The notes under the pieces are model-generated. The model had not been told where the DNA came from and did not search any database. It worked only from the letters and a program-made list of their open reading frames with translations. Shown here in pieces: positions 16,984 to 25,719 of a DNA stretch of 46,954 bases; the first letter of the stretch is position 1, and each line of letters starts with the position of its first letter. The position numbers and the translations under genes were made by a program. The stretch is from an uncultured Bacilli bacterium (GTDB taxonomy: Bacteria; Bacillota_I; Bacilli_A; RF39; UBA660): positions 1-46,954 of the forward strand of contig CALVJB010000006.1 of assembly GCA_944332025.1 (NCBI GenBank). The letters are read 5' to 3'.

Positions 16984-17029
16984 TATAGGTTATTAACTAC
17001 ACAAAAATTTATTAGTCTCATAACCTATA
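16984..17029. repeat. 10-bp inverted repeat over the coat-gene promoter
   Basis: TATAGGTTAT (16984-16993) and ATAACCTATA (17020-17029) are perfect inverted copies 26 nt apart. The right arm covers the putative sigma-K -10. It may be an operator. Confidence 0.6.
17000..17027 (+). promoter_or_regulatory. putative sigma-K promoter of the coat gene pair
   Basis: CACA (17000-17003) matches the mACm -35, and CATAACCTA (17019-17027) matches the CATAnnnTA -10. They are 15 bp apart. The location before two coat genes supports late mother-cell control. Confidence 0.45.
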
Positions 17030-17059
17030 TTAGATAATAGATAAGAGGTGGTGTAAACA

Positions 17060-17467
17060 GTGAAAGAAAAGAAAGATACTTGTTGTTTAGGTAAGCTATT
17101 AAAGGTTATTGATATATTACAAAGAAATGCCGGAGGTAGTGATTGCTTTGATGAGTCTTGTACTAGACCTTATTTAGGAAGTAGTCCTAATATTATTTGT
17201 TTTAATACAAGACCAGTTACTTTCTATACTAGATTTGGTAATATCTTCAGTACTACTTATACAATAGATGGTACTACTAATACTTCATCTGTTTTTAGAG
17301 TGGAGTCTGTTGATGATTGCTGTGTCAAATGTCGTGTATTAAGACCTAATCCTGATACTAGTGATTCTAATAGAACATACCTATCTACAAATGATTTTAT
17401 AACTATTAATTTAGATTGTATCTGTGTTGTTAGTTGTTTGGATGATATTATTATTGATAATTTATAA
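17060..17467 (+). CDS. Cys-rich spore coat protein, CotY/CotZ type
   Basis: The 135-residue protein has a GTG start after GAGGTGG. The pattern matches the CotY/CotZ family of the spore crust: CCLGKLLKVIDILQ near the N terminus, CTRPYLG, FNTRPVTFYT, FRVESVDDCCVKCRVL and the closing LDCICVVSCLDD. Bacillus CotZ has FFRVERV and LDCFCAINCL at the same places. About ten cysteines would allow disulfide cross-linking of the outer coat. It forms a pair with the next gene, 14 nt downstream. Confidence 0.85.
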   Translation: MKEKKDTCCLGKLLKVIDILQRNAGGSDCFDESCTRPYLGSSPNIICFNTRPVTFYTRFGNIFSTTYTIDGTTNTSSVFRVESVDDCCVKCRVLRPNPDTSDSNRTYLSTNDFITINLDCICVVSCLDDIIIDNL

Positions 17468-17481
17468 AAGGAGGATAATTT

Positions 17482-17880
17482 ATGTGTGATGATAAAAGTT
17501 GCTTAACTTCCATCTTAGAGACTATTCTTTGCTTACAAAATTCTAAAGATGATTCTTGCGAAGTTCTAGGATGTGATAAGCCTTATTTAGGTCCTACTCC
17601 TAGTTTAGTGTGCTATAACACAAGACCAATAAACTTATATAATTGTACAACTGGAGATGTTTGGTCTTTTCCTTATACTCTTGGAACAGTTAATGGTACT
17701 TCTTCTATCTTTAGACTTGAAAACCTAGAAGGTAATTGTTGTACTTGTAGAGTTTTAGCACCTAATCCTGATACTAGTAGTAGTGAGCCTTATGTTTTAA
17801 CTAGTACATTCTTTACTATTAATTTAGATTGTGTTTCTGCTATTAAATGTTTACCTGATGTCTTAGTTAGTGGTGTATAA
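17482..17880 (+). CDS. second Cys-rich CotY/CotZ-type coat protein
   Basis: This 132-residue paralogue of the preceding protein has the same order of motifs: CLTSILETILCLQ, CDKPYLGPTP, YNTRPINLYN, FRLENLEGNCCTCRVL and LDCVSAIKCLPD. The SD is GGAGG. Both genes share a promoter and end at one terminator. The pair probably arose by tandem duplication, since the N-D-P-type region PNPDTS is identical in both. Confidence 0.85.
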   Translation: MCDDKSCLTSILETILCLQNSKDDSCEVLGCDKPYLGPTPSLVCYNTRPINLYNCTTGDVWSFPYTLGTVNGTSSIFRLENLEGNCCTCRVLAPNPDTSSSEPYVLTSTFFTINLDCVSAIKCLPDVLVSGV

Positions 17881-17885
17881 AAATA

Positions 17886-17916
17886 AAGTCCATCTTTAGT
17901 CCGATGGGCTTTTTAT
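17886..17916. terminator. terminator between convergent coat genes
   Basis: The stem GTCCATC/GATGGGC is followed by TTTTT on the plus strand. On the minus strand the hairpin is also followed by a T-rich stretch, so it can serve both directions. Confidence 0.75.
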
Positions 17917-18222
17917 TTCTAATTTAGTAATTGTTGATATGGGAATTACTTCATTATCTAATGTTATGATAGAATCATTTTTCTTTAAGGCAAGATAGGT
18001 ATTAACTGTTTTATTAGAGAAAGTAATTTCTACAGGGATATTAAAAGCATAACCTTTAGTTCTAAAAATTTTATTTATTTTTTCTTCTATTGATAAGTTA
18101 TTATCAATATTTTTTTTAACTTCGTTAGGTTTTATTTTATTATTTCCTTTATCATAGAAATATTTTTGATTAGTATCTCTTATATTATTACTCACTTTAA
18201 AAATGGGTGGTAATTGTTTCAT
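17896..18222 (-). CDS. small protein of unknown function, possibly CotO-like
   Basis: The 108-residue soluble protein has a polar N-terminal half. The beta-rich C terminus contains GYAFNIPVEITFSNKTV and VIPISTITKLEI. The N terminus (KQLPPIFKV) and the C-terminal strand pattern recall CotO-type coat morphogenetic proteins, but the match is weak. It converges on two coat genes, which is the other reason to suspect a spore role. The SD is AGGAGGG. Confidence 0.45.
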   Translation of the reverse strand: MKQLPPIFKVSNNIRDTNQKYFYDKGNNKIKPNEVKKNIDNNLSIEEKINKIFRTKGYAFNIPVEITFSNKTVNTYLALKKNDSIITLDNEVIPISTITKLEIKSPSD

Positions 18223-18277
18223 AGTTTTCCCTCCTATTACATTTTATGTATTTTATATAATAAAATGTACTTTTTTT

Positions 18278-18286
18278 TGATATAAT
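18278..18286 (+). promoter_or_regulatory. extended -10 promoter of the rodA-like gene
   Basis: TGATATAAT (TG-n-TATAAT) has no good -35. A start near 18293 leaves a proper leader only if translation begins at the TTG at 18319. Confidence 0.5.
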
Positions 18287-18318
18287 AGTAATGACTTGAT
18301 ATGAAAGGACGTGGTGTT

Positions 18319-19446
18319 TTGAAGAGAAGACAGAAAATTGATTTAACTATTGTTATACCTATTGTTTTGTTTTTTATTATAAGTATTACTACTATATATA
18401 GTGCGATGACTTATCTTTCTCCTGATAATGGGAATTTAGCTTTAAAACAGGCGATATGGTATTTAGTAGGAGTTATTATAATTGTAATTCTTTTTAAGCT
18501 TAAAAATGATTATTTGTATAGGAATGCTTGGCTTTTATATATTATAGGAAATATCTTATTAGTATCACTACTACTCTTTGCTCCTGAGATTAATAATAGT
18601 AAGTGTTGGTTTGTTATTCCTTATATAGGTAGTTTTCAACCTAGTGAGTTTATGAAAATTTTTATTATGTTAGTACTTGCTGTTATGATTTCTAATTTTA
18701 GGGAGACAACTGATCATCCTAGTATTAAAGAAGAGTTTATATTTATTTTAAAGACTTTAATAGTTGTTTTAATTCCTAGTGTTTTAACATTTTTAGAACC
18801 TGATACTGGTGCGGTTATGATTTACTTTATAATTTATTTCTGTATGATGTTTACATCGGGGATTAGATTAAGATGGTTTGTTATTTTAGGAATTATTATT
18901 GCTGTTATACTTGGATTAGTACTTGGATGTTATTTCTTAAATGAAGACTTATTTGTAAATATCTTGGGTACTGATTTGTATTATAGATTTGATAGGATTT
19001 TAGATTGGCAAAATGGTAGTGGATTACAGTTAGAAAATGCTTTAGCAGCGATTGGTTCTGCAGGAGTATTTGGACATGGATTTAATCAGACTCCAATATA
19101 TTTTCCTGAGTCTGGTACTGACTTTATCTTTGCTGTTTATGCTTCTAACTTTGGACTTTTAGGAGCGATAGTTTTAATTGCAATTATTATTTTCTTTGAT
19201 ACAAGATTAATTAATATGGCTACTAAGAAAATAGCATCACGTGATAAATTTGTTTTAGCAGGTATTATTGGTATGCTTGTATTCCAACAGGTACAAAATA
19301 TTGGTATGACTTTAGGACTCTTACCTATTACAGGAATTACTTTACCATTTATTAGTTATGGTGGTAGTAGTTTATTATCATATTTAATATTAGTTGGTAT
19401 TGTTTTAAATATAAGTAATGAAAAAGAAAGAGAATATAATGTTTAA
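18319..19446 (+). CDS. RodA/FtsW/SpoVE-family SEDS glycosyltransferase
   Basis: SEDS proteins polymerise lipid II glycan strands with a partner class B PBP. Ten or so membrane segments are visible. The signature motifs are FQPSEFMKI, ALAAIGSAGVFGHG, GTDFIFAVYASNFG and LLPITGITLPFISYGGSS. The FQPSE form favours RodA, but SpoVE and FtsW cannot be excluded. I place the start at TTG 18319 (375 residues) because AAAGGA lies upstream. The ATG at 18301 has no SD and lies almost on the -10. Confidence 0.88.
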   Translation: MKRRQKIDLTIVIPIVLFFIISITTIYSAMTYLSPDNGNLALKQAIWYLVGVIIIVILFKLKNDYLYRNAWLLYIIGNILLVSLLLFAPEINNSKCWFVIPYIGSFQPSEFMKIFIMLVLAVMISNFRETTDHPSIKEEFIFILKTLIVVLIPSVLTFLEPDTGAVMIYFIIYFCMMFTSGIRLRWFVILGIIIAVILGLVLGCYFLNEDLFVNILGTDLYYRFDRILDWQNGSGLQLENALAAIGSAGVFGHGFNQTPIYFPESGTDFIFAVYASNFGLLGAIVLIAIIIFFDTRLINMATKKIASRDKFVLAGIIGMLVFQQVQNIGMTLGLLPITGITLPFISYGGSSLLSYLILVGIVLNISNEKEREYNV

Positions 19447-19474
19447 AAAAAGAAGAACCTAGTCTTCTTTTTTT
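19445..19474. terminator. bidirectional terminator
   Basis: An AAGAAGA/TCTTCTT stem is flanked by A and T runs and serves the convergent rodA-like and glycosyltransferase genes. Confidence 0.75.
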
Positions 19475-20475
19475 AATACCTCTTCATATACTTCTTTTAA
19501 CTGTTTACCTACTGTTTTAATATCACAAGATTCTGCTATTTTTCTAGCTCCTTTACTTACACTTTTTAACTCTCCATTTAAGAACATTTTTATTTTCTTT
19601 TCAAATTCATTGACATCTTTTGCTTTATAAACATTAACTCCATCTGTTAGATAATTAAATATTGGGATATCTCTTATTATAGTATTAGTTTCCATTGCAC
19701 AGGCTTCAATGATTGGTATACCTTCAGTCTCTTCAAACGTTGGGAATAAATATAGGTCACATCCTCCTAAAGCTTCTCTTATCATTTCTTGTGGTACATG
19801 ACCTGGGAACTTTATATTAGGTAAGTCTTTTGATTCTTTTAATGCCTTTTTAACATCACTAGTCGCTGCAGCGATAGGACTTGAACCGAACCAAATAAAT
19901 TTATATTCAGGTAGACGTTTGGCAAGTTCTACAAAGTCAACTATTCCTTTTCTTCTACTATAGATACCAATACCTACTATTACTTTATCATCTTTCTTAT
20001 AATCATATCTTTTACGAAATGTTTCTTTATAAGATTTATCAGGCTTAAAGAAATCTAATTCTAAGCCATTAGATATAGCGACTATTTTCTTATCTTCTAG
20101 TCCTTTATAATGCTCTAAGATATTTTTAGAATATTCTGTAGGAGTTACAATAATATCTCCATAGCGATAACATTTTATTAACCACTGCTTAAATAACTTA
20201 CTTGTTAAATGTCCAAAGATAAAACCATCACGATAATCTTCTTCTGTTGAATGAGCATGATATACGATTTTTATACCTTTCTTCTTTAATTTTCTTGCAA
20301 GAAAATATGACTTAAAAAAATAAGTATTGATATGAGCGATATCATAAGTATCATTTATATCAGTAGTATAAGGAATATTTTCTAATTCTAAAGCTTTCAT
20401 TTGATGCTGAATAGCTTTACCTAAACCACTTACTCCTATTACTTTTAATCCTTCTGCATATAATAAAACTTTCAT
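19459..20475 (-). CDS. family 4 glycosyltransferase (GT-B)
   Basis: The 338-residue cytoplasmic enzyme transfers a sugar from a nucleotide-sugar donor. It has the N-terminal VSGLGKAIQHQ loop, HAHSTEED, the IVTPTEYSKNIL hinge, GIGIYSRRKGIVDFVELAK, FPGHVPQEMI and the donor-binding FPTFEETEGIPIIEACA (E-x7-E). The acceptor is unknown. Glycolipid synthesis is likely but is only inferred. The ATG at 20475 follows AAAGGGAAG and is preferred over upstream codons. Confidence 0.88.
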   Translation of the reverse strand: MKVLLYAEGLKVIGVSGLGKAIQHQMKALELENIPYTTDINDTYDIAHINTYFFKSYFLARKLKKKGIKIVYHAHSTEEDYRDGFIFGHLTSKLFKQWLIKCYRYGDIIVTPTEYSKNILEHYKGLEDKKIVAISNGLELDFFKPDKSYKETFRKRYDYKKDDKVIVGIGIYSRRKGIVDFVELAKRLPEYKFIWFGSSPIAAATSDVKKALKESKDLPNIKFPGHVPQEMIREALGGCDLYLFPTFEETEGIPIIEACAMETNTIIRDIPIFNYLTDGVNVYKAKDVNEFEKKIKMFLNGELKSVSKGARKIAESCDIKTVGKQLKEVYEEVLKKED

Positions 20476-20532
20476 AAACACTTCCCTTTCTTTCATTTAT
20501 TATACATAAAATTTATTAAGTGAACAATTAAT

Positions 20533-21102
20533 CTATAGAACTTTTTTTGTCTCTAGTTCTTCTTCTGGTACTATCACTTTACCATTTCTAGAATCTAAAA
20601 TAAAGTTCATTTCATCATCTCTTTCTACTAAATATGCTGTTAAGCCTTGTTCTTTTAACTTTATAATCAATTCTTGTATAGCTTCATAAATAAGACGAAT
20701 ATTTGGATTGTCTTTAGGTAAAGGAGTAACTCCAAATGTTAAACCAATTTTAATAGAATCATCTTTATTTAAGTCACTAGTCATAATAGCATTGTATAAA
20801 TCATCTGTTCTTTTTAATTTTATTGGATTATCTTCACTATCAACATAAAAATCATCATTTCTAATTACTGCTGGATTAATATGGGAAGCGAAGGCAAAGT
20901 TAGGTGCTAAAGCCCAAACAGATACGCAACATTGTAAATTATCTACATATAATAATGGTTTAGATGAAGTAGTAACTTTAAAACCATGCATTGGTACATG
21001 TTGAATTAATTCTAATGGTATATTTTGAATATCAAATTCCCATAACTCTAAACTTTTCTTAATTAATTCATCATTATATTCAAACAATTTAAATGTTTCC
21101 AT
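20533..21102 (-). CDS. unknown protein with a faint CheD-like pattern
   Basis: The 189-residue soluble protein has no membrane segment. The region VDNLQCCVSVWALAPN and then ASHINPAVI places a Cys about 14 residues before a His, which is the spacing of the CheD amidase motif. A later KIGLTFGVTPL strand could fit the same fold. No chemotaxis genes are nearby, so a direct CheD role is unlikely. The N terminus (FKLFEYNDELI) is specific to this protein. Confidence 0.45.
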   Translation of the reverse strand: METFKLFEYNDELIKKSLELWEFDIQNIPLELIQHVPMHGFKVTTSSKPLLYVDNLQCCVSVWALAPNFAFASHINPAVIRNDDFYVDSEDNPIKLKRTDDLYNAIMTSDLNKDDSIKIGLTFGVTPLPKDNPNIRLIYEAIQELIIKLKEQGLTAYLVERDDEMNFILDSRNGKVIVPEEELETKKVL

Positions 21103-21249
21103 AAATATTACACATCCTCTCTACACTATTTTCCAATAATTCTAGTACTTATACATAGTAACTAAATTTTATCATTGTCTTATTATTATGTCAAAGAGTA
21201 CAAATCTATATTTTCACGCTTAATAATAGCATTTTTTTACAAATAAATA

Positions 21250-21279
21250 TTGACAAGCGTTTTTTTACTGTGATATAAT
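21250..21279 (+). promoter_or_regulatory. sigma-A promoter of tRNA-Ala
   Basis: TTGACA (21250-21255) and TATAAT (21274-21279) are both perfect and 18 bp apart. Confidence 0.85.
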
Positions 21280-21298
21280 CGATTTGTTCTTAAGCGAT

Positions 21299-21374
21299 GG
21301 GGAATTAGCTCAGCTGGGAGAGCGTCACGTTTGCACCGTGAAGGTCAGGGGTTCGATCCCCCTATTCTCCACCA
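21299..21374 (+). tRNA. tRNA-Ala (anticodon TGC)
   Basis: A complete cloverleaf with 7-bp acceptor stem carries the G3-U70 pair that marks alanine tRNAs. The anticodon loop is TTTGCAC, the T-loop TTCGATC, and CCA is encoded. Confidence 0.97.
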
Positions 21375-21386
21375 TTTAGATTTTAT

Positions 21387-21410
21387 CCTCTGTTTATCAG
21401 AGGTTTTATT
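21387..21410 (+). terminator. terminator of tRNA-Ala
   Basis: CCTCTG (21387-21392) pairs with CAGAGG (21398-21403) and is followed by TTTTATT. Confidence 0.8.
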
Positions 21411-21496
21411 ATACATAAAAATTAAGTTAGGCTTGTTCTAGCTTTTTTTGTCATAAATGTAAGTTATTTCATACTTTATATTAGGTGGTGATGATA

Positions 21497-22123
<627 letters not shown>

Positions 22124-22177
22124 TATATTTTTCTCTAGTATAGATACTGCTACTTCTGCTGAAATTATAATTTATGC

Positions 22178-22211
22178 AAAAAGACCTAGAACTTGATTTC
22201 TAGGCCTTTTT
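22178..22211. terminator. bidirectional terminator
   Basis: A 14-bp near-perfect inverted repeat (22178-22191 with 22198-22211, one mismatch) is bounded by A and T runs and lies between the convergent collagen-like gene and dedA. Confidence 0.8.
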
Positions 22212-22826
22212 ATTTTGTTTCTTTTTTCTTATTACAAACCAGTAGTACATTGCAACTACAAAGATTATTACTAGTATTATTAAAATTATATTAGAGAAGT
22301 TATCTAAGTAACCAACTATTGTTTCCCATTTATCCCCTACTATACTACCTACTATTATTAAAACTGTATTCCAGATTAGAGAACCTGTTATAGTATAAAG
22401 TAAAAACTTTTGCATAGGCATCTCGCTCATACCTGCAGGAATAGAGATTAAACTTCTTACAATAGGGATAAATCTACAGAAGAAAACTGTTTTATTACCT
22501 TTAGTATCAAACCATTTATCGGCTTTTTCTATATCACTGGCTTTAAGTCTTAATACTTTACCTATTTTACCATTTACTATTCTTTTTAATCTTTCTTTAT
22601 TAAAGATTTTACCAATATAATAAAGTACTATCGCCCCAAGTAGGGAACCAAGTGTTGCTGCTAGTATCATTATAGGTATATTTAGTGATGTATAAGTAGT
22701 CATGAAACCACCAAATACTAATATTACTTCTGATGGTATGGGTGGGAAAATATTTTCTATTGCAATTAGAAGGAATACTCCTAAGTACCCAACTTGTTCC
22801 ATTATATTAATTATTATTTGTTCCAT
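22200..22826 (-). CDS. DedA-family membrane protein
   Basis: DedA proteins are lipid flippases or scramblases, and some recycle undecaprenyl phosphate or move phosphatidylethanolamine. The 208-residue protein has the family motifs ENIFPPIPSEVIL and FFCRFIPIVRSLISIPAG, with GSLIWNTVLIIVG near the end. The C terminus is basic. The SD and own promoter (22859-22888) indicate independent expression. Confidence 0.92.
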   Translation of the reverse strand: MEQIIINIMEQVGYLGVFLLIAIENIFPPIPSEVILVFGGFMTTYTSLNIPIMILAATLGSLLGAIVLYYIGKIFNKERLKRIVNGKIGKVLRLKASDIEKADKWFDTKGNKTVFFCRFIPIVRSLISIPAGMSEMPMQKFLLYTITGSLIWNTVLIIVGSIVGDKWETIVGYLDNFSNIILIILVIIFVVAMYYWFVIRKKKQNKKA

Positions 22827-22858
22827 ATGTTTCTCCTTCTACTTTCTTTGTCTTTTTA

Positions 22859-22888
22859 ATTATAACATCTATAGTAGTAATATGTCAC
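22859..22888 (-). promoter_or_regulatory. sigma-A promoter of dedA
   Basis: On the minus strand GTGACA (22883-22888) is 18 bp from TATAAT (22859-22864), which also has an extended TG-n. Confidence 0.6.
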
Positions 22889-23655
22889 TATAATTTATCT
22901 TTATATTTCCTTAATAAGTATTCTTCTTCTAAAAAATATTTATCATTAATCTTAATTAAGTGATGGTAGTCTCTTTTAAAGTCTTTAGTCCTCTTTACTA
23001 TCTTGCTCTTTTTAAACTTATATTTATGTAAGTATCTTTCTAGAATAAACTTTTCTAAATAATAATTTATATTTCTTTTTTCTGTTAGTAGTTTTATTAT
23101 TAAGAGAACTATTATTAGTAAAATATTTATAGTAGGATTATAGAAAAAGAAGATTGTAATAAGACAAAGGACGATGAACGAGATAAAATAGATTATTTTA
23201 AAACTAAGATTATAGGAGGTTAAATAACAAATAATTAATTGCATGATTCTTCCTCCATCTAAGGGATAGATTGGTAAAAGATTAAATAACAATATACTAT
23301 AATTAATAGTTCTTATTATTTCTTGATAGTTATAGAAGTATGGTATATTCATTAAAACTAGATAACATCCTAACTGCATAATTGGTCCCATTAAAAGAAC
23401 TATTAACTCTTCTTTTATAGGACAGTTTACTTCATGGTTAAACTTAGATACTCCTCCATAGGGATAGAAAACTATTTTATCTACTTCCCAGTTAAAGAAA
23501 TAAGCTGTAAAGAAATGACCACACTCATGGATTAAAAGAAGAATAGTAGTAATTGCTATTAGATTAAAATATCCTGAAAGAAGAGATAAAACTATTAAGA
23601 AGTAACAACTTGGATGAATAGAAATCTTACTTAATATATTCTTTATAGTCGACAA
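22888..23655 (-). CDS. spoIVFB: stage IV sporulation protease SpoIVFB
   Basis: SpoIVFB is an intramembrane site-2-type metalloprotease that cleaves pro-sigma-K in the mother cell. The zinc motif is HECGH (43-47), and the third ligand is in NLLPIYPLDGGR. Four or more membrane segments are visible. No ATG fits, but TTG at 23653-23655 has an AGAGGG SD 7 nt upstream. That start lies inside the end of spoIVFA (29-bp overlap), so the pair is translationally coupled, as expected for a protease and its inhibitor. Confidence 0.9.
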   Translation of the reverse strand: MSTIKNILSKISIHPSCYFLIVLSLLSGYFNLIAITTILLLIHECGHFFTAYFFNWEVDKIVFYPYGGVSKFNHEVNCPIKEELIVLLMGPIMQLGCYLVLMNIPYFYNYQEIIRTINYSILLFNLLPIYPLDGGRIMQLIICYLTSYNLSFKIIYFISFIVLCLITIFFFYNPTINILLIIVLLIIKLLTEKRNINYYLEKFILERYLHKYKFKKSKIVKRTKDFKRDYHHLIKINDKYFLEEEYLLRKYKDKL

Positions 23656-24208
23656 AACTACCCTCTTTTTGGAATGCTAGATATAGATTATTATCTATAG
23701 TCTCTCCTATTAGAGAACCTTTTTCTACATAATCATACATGTTTACACTTGATGTTACATTACCATAGAAAACATCTACTCCATTCATCTGTTGTATTAT
23801 AACTGTTTTACCATATTTATCTTTATCTCCTATAAAAACTACGATACCACTATCTAAAGATTTCACTAAATAATTAGATTCTACTGTTAATTTAACACCA
23901 TCTTCATACATACTTTTATCAGTATAAACTAAGTCTTCATTAAAAACTTCTTTTGTCTCGTTAGACTCTTCCTTTGTACCTAAGAAATATTTATCATAAA
24001 GTGTTTTAAAGTCAGTAAATGGTAGTGATGTATTATAAATGTATTTATTAAAATTACTTTTAAACTCTAGATTAGTTTTAAATCCTATTAAAAGAATAAG
24101 AGTTACTATTATAGTTAGTAATACTTTTGTTATAAAGACTCTTATATGCTTTTTTAAATTGTTATTATGTTGTGGTTCTTTCTTCTTATAAAATTTAGAT
24201 TCTACCAT
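23627..24208 (-). CDS. spoIVFA: SpoIVFA-like inhibitor with degenerate LytM domain
   Basis: SpoIVFA holds SpoIVFB inactive at the outer forespore membrane until a signal arrives. The 193-residue protein has one membrane segment (about 23-43) and an extracytoplasmic M23/LytM-type fold (GIVVFIGDKDKYGKTVIIQQ, DVFYGNVTS, LYLAFQKEGSFVDYKEYI). The catalytic metal ligands are absent, as in known SpoIVFA. The position directly upstream of spoIVFB supports the call. A CATATAAT motif at 24224-24231 (minus strand) resembles a sigma-E -10. Confidence 0.85.
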   Translation of the reverse strand: MVESKFYKKKEPQHNNNLKKHIRVFITKVLLTIIVTLILLIGFKTNLEFKSNFNKYIYNTSLPFTDFKTLYDKYFLGTKEESNETKEVFNEDLVYTDKSMYEDGVKLTVESNYLVKSLDSGIVVFIGDKDKYGKTVIIQQMNGVDVFYGNVTSSVNMYDYVEKGSLIGETIDNNLYLAFQKEGSFVDYKEYIK

Positions 24209-24243
24209 TTATATCACCACTTAATTATATGTATTAAGTATAA

Positions 24244-24271
24244 GAAAAAGACATCAGTTTAAATGTCTTTT
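24244..24271 (-). terminator. terminator at the end of mreD
   Basis: An AAAGACAT/ATGTCTTT stem overlaps the mreD 3' end and is followed by a T-run on the minus strand. It separates mreCD from spoIVFAB. Confidence 0.7.
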
Positions 24272-24754
24272 ATGTGGCATATATTTACAAATTAAATATA
24301 GTATTTCTCCATAGATAATGTTTAGTATTAGACTATTGTATATTAAATAAAGAGTACTTTCTATAGAAACAGGTACTACATTAAAGATAAATAGACTAAG
24401 GGAGAAAATAGTTTGATAAATTACTATTACTAATATAGTTAAAAATAAGTTAGTTAAAAGATTAAGTTCCATTTTCTTATAGATAAAACTTACTATTAGT
24501 CCTATTAATAAAAAGAAAATAGCATGGGTAAATAAAAGATTTGTATAGAATAAATCATAAAGGAATCCTGTTATTCCTACTAGAATATAATAATCTTTAT
24601 CTTTTTTCTTAAAGAATGGATAAATTATAACAAGACTAATTAAAGTAAAGTATGGAGTAAATAAAGATAGATCTCCCATCATGTAGGGAAGAAAATTACT
24701 TAGAATACCATCTAAAAAGAAAGATATTACAACTATTATTATTTGAAATATCAC
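24254..24754 (-). CDS. mreD: rod-shape protein MreD
   Basis: MreD is a small multi-pass membrane protein of the elongation complex. The 166-residue protein is very hydrophobic with five or six membrane segments and the family feature GFLYDLFYTNLLFTHAI. The start is GTG at 24752-24754 after AAAGGA. The only nearby ATG is followed at once by a stop. It lies 115 nt downstream of mreC. mreB is absent from this cluster. Confidence 0.82.
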   Translation of the reverse strand: MIFQIIIVVISFFLDGILSNFLPYMMGDLSLFTPYFTLISLVIIYPFFKKKDKDYYILVGITGFLYDLFYTNLLFTHAIFFLLIGLIVSFIYKKMELNLLTNLFLTILVIVIYQTIFSLSLFIFNVVPVSIESTLYLIYNSLILNIIYGEILYLICKYMPHKRHLN

Positions 24755-24833
24755 ATAATCACTTTCCTTTCTTTATATTTTCTCTCATTACATTTATAAG
24801 TTTGTCACAAGTTATAATACATAATTTATAATT

Positions 24834-24871
24834 GAAAACCGGACTTTTTTTCAAGAAAACCGGACTTTTTT
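24834..24871. repeat. two 17-bp direct repeats between mreC and mreD
   Basis: GAAAACCGGACTTTTTT occurs at 24834-24850 and again at 24855-24871, a period of 21 bp. The second copy includes part of the mreC stop codon. Two helical turns of spacing suits a DNA-binding site. Confidence 0.6.
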
Positions 24872-25667
24872 ATTGTTTTTCCTCCTTTAGGACAGTAACA
24901 TAGTGAATATTATTAAAGTTTTGATTTGTTTTTACTCCTAAAGTTTTACTTAATCCATACTTATCATTAGTAATAGTCTCTACTTCTCCTATATATATTC
25001 CTCTTGGAAACATTCCACCTAATCCACTTGTTGTTACTACATCACCTTTGTTAATCTCTACCTGGCTATCTACTCCACTGATTAATACTAAGTTATTTTC
25101 TTTATCATAACCACTAAGTATGGCAGTAGTCTCTCCTGTTGTCGTAGCGATAGAAACAGATACTTTATTATTTACATCATTAGCAGTGATTAGTTTTATT
25201 TCACTAGAATAATTAGTAACATTTTGTAGTTTACCAATAAGTCCATCTTTAGTAATAGCGACCATGTTCTTCTTTAAGCCATCTTTACTACCTTTATCTA
25301 TTGTTAGAGTCTGATACCAATAACTTCTATTTCTTGATATGACAGTTGCATTAACTACATCATAGCCAGTTAAAGTTTGATTTAAATCTAAAGCAGCACG
25401 TAGTTGTTCTATTTCTTCTTCTAAATGAACATTTAAATTCTTTTGGATTACATAACTTTCTGTTAAATCAGTATCTTTTTGAGCATTTAGGGATGTAAAT
25501 GGTAACATTACTCCTTTCATAACAATAGTAGTGGCATCTTTAAAGAATGACTCTACTGCTGTTAGTTTTCTATTTGATGATAGAGAGTAAAATAAAACAA
25601 AAAATGCAACGATTATAACTATAATGATAATAATAATTTTTCTTCTTTTTTTACTTTTTCTATACAT
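24870..25667 (-). CDS. mreC: rod-shape protein MreC
   Basis: MreC is a bitopic scaffold of the elongation machinery and activates the RodA/PBP2 synthase. The 265-residue protein has a basic N terminus, one membrane span (about 12-32), a coiled coil (about 65-95) and the paired beta-barrels (NATVISRNRSYWYQTLTIDKG, GLIGKLQNVTNYSSEIKLIT, GDVVTTSGLGGMFPRGIYIG). The ATG at 25665-25667 follows AAAGGA. Its partner SEDS protein may be that at 18319. Confidence 0.9.
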   Translation of the reverse strand: MYRKSKKRRKIIIIIIVIIVAFFVLFYSLSSNRKLTAVESFFKDATTIVMKGVMLPFTSLNAQKDTDLTESYVIQKNLNVHLEEEIEQLRAALDLNQTLTGYDVVNATVISRNRSYWYQTLTIDKGSKDGLKKNMVAITKDGLIGKLQNVTNYSSEIKLITANDVNNKVSVSIATTTGETTAILSGYDKENNLVLISGVDSQVEINKGDVVTTSGLGGMFPRGIYIGEVETITNDKYGLSKTLGVKTNQNFNNIHYVTVLKEEKQ

Positions 25668-25719
25668 AGTATCTATTCCTTTCAAAGTTTAGTATACTAA
25701 TAACTTTTTATTTTTGCAA

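Noticed and set aside
21440..21480. A sigma-K-like CATACTTTA before the collagen-like gene
   Set aside because: It would place the transcript start inside the SD, and no matching -35 at the right distance was seen.
23641..23660. A fourth Spo0A box at TGTCGAC in the spoIIVF region
   Set aside because: It has one mismatch and lies inside coding sequence, covering the TTG start of spoIVFB.
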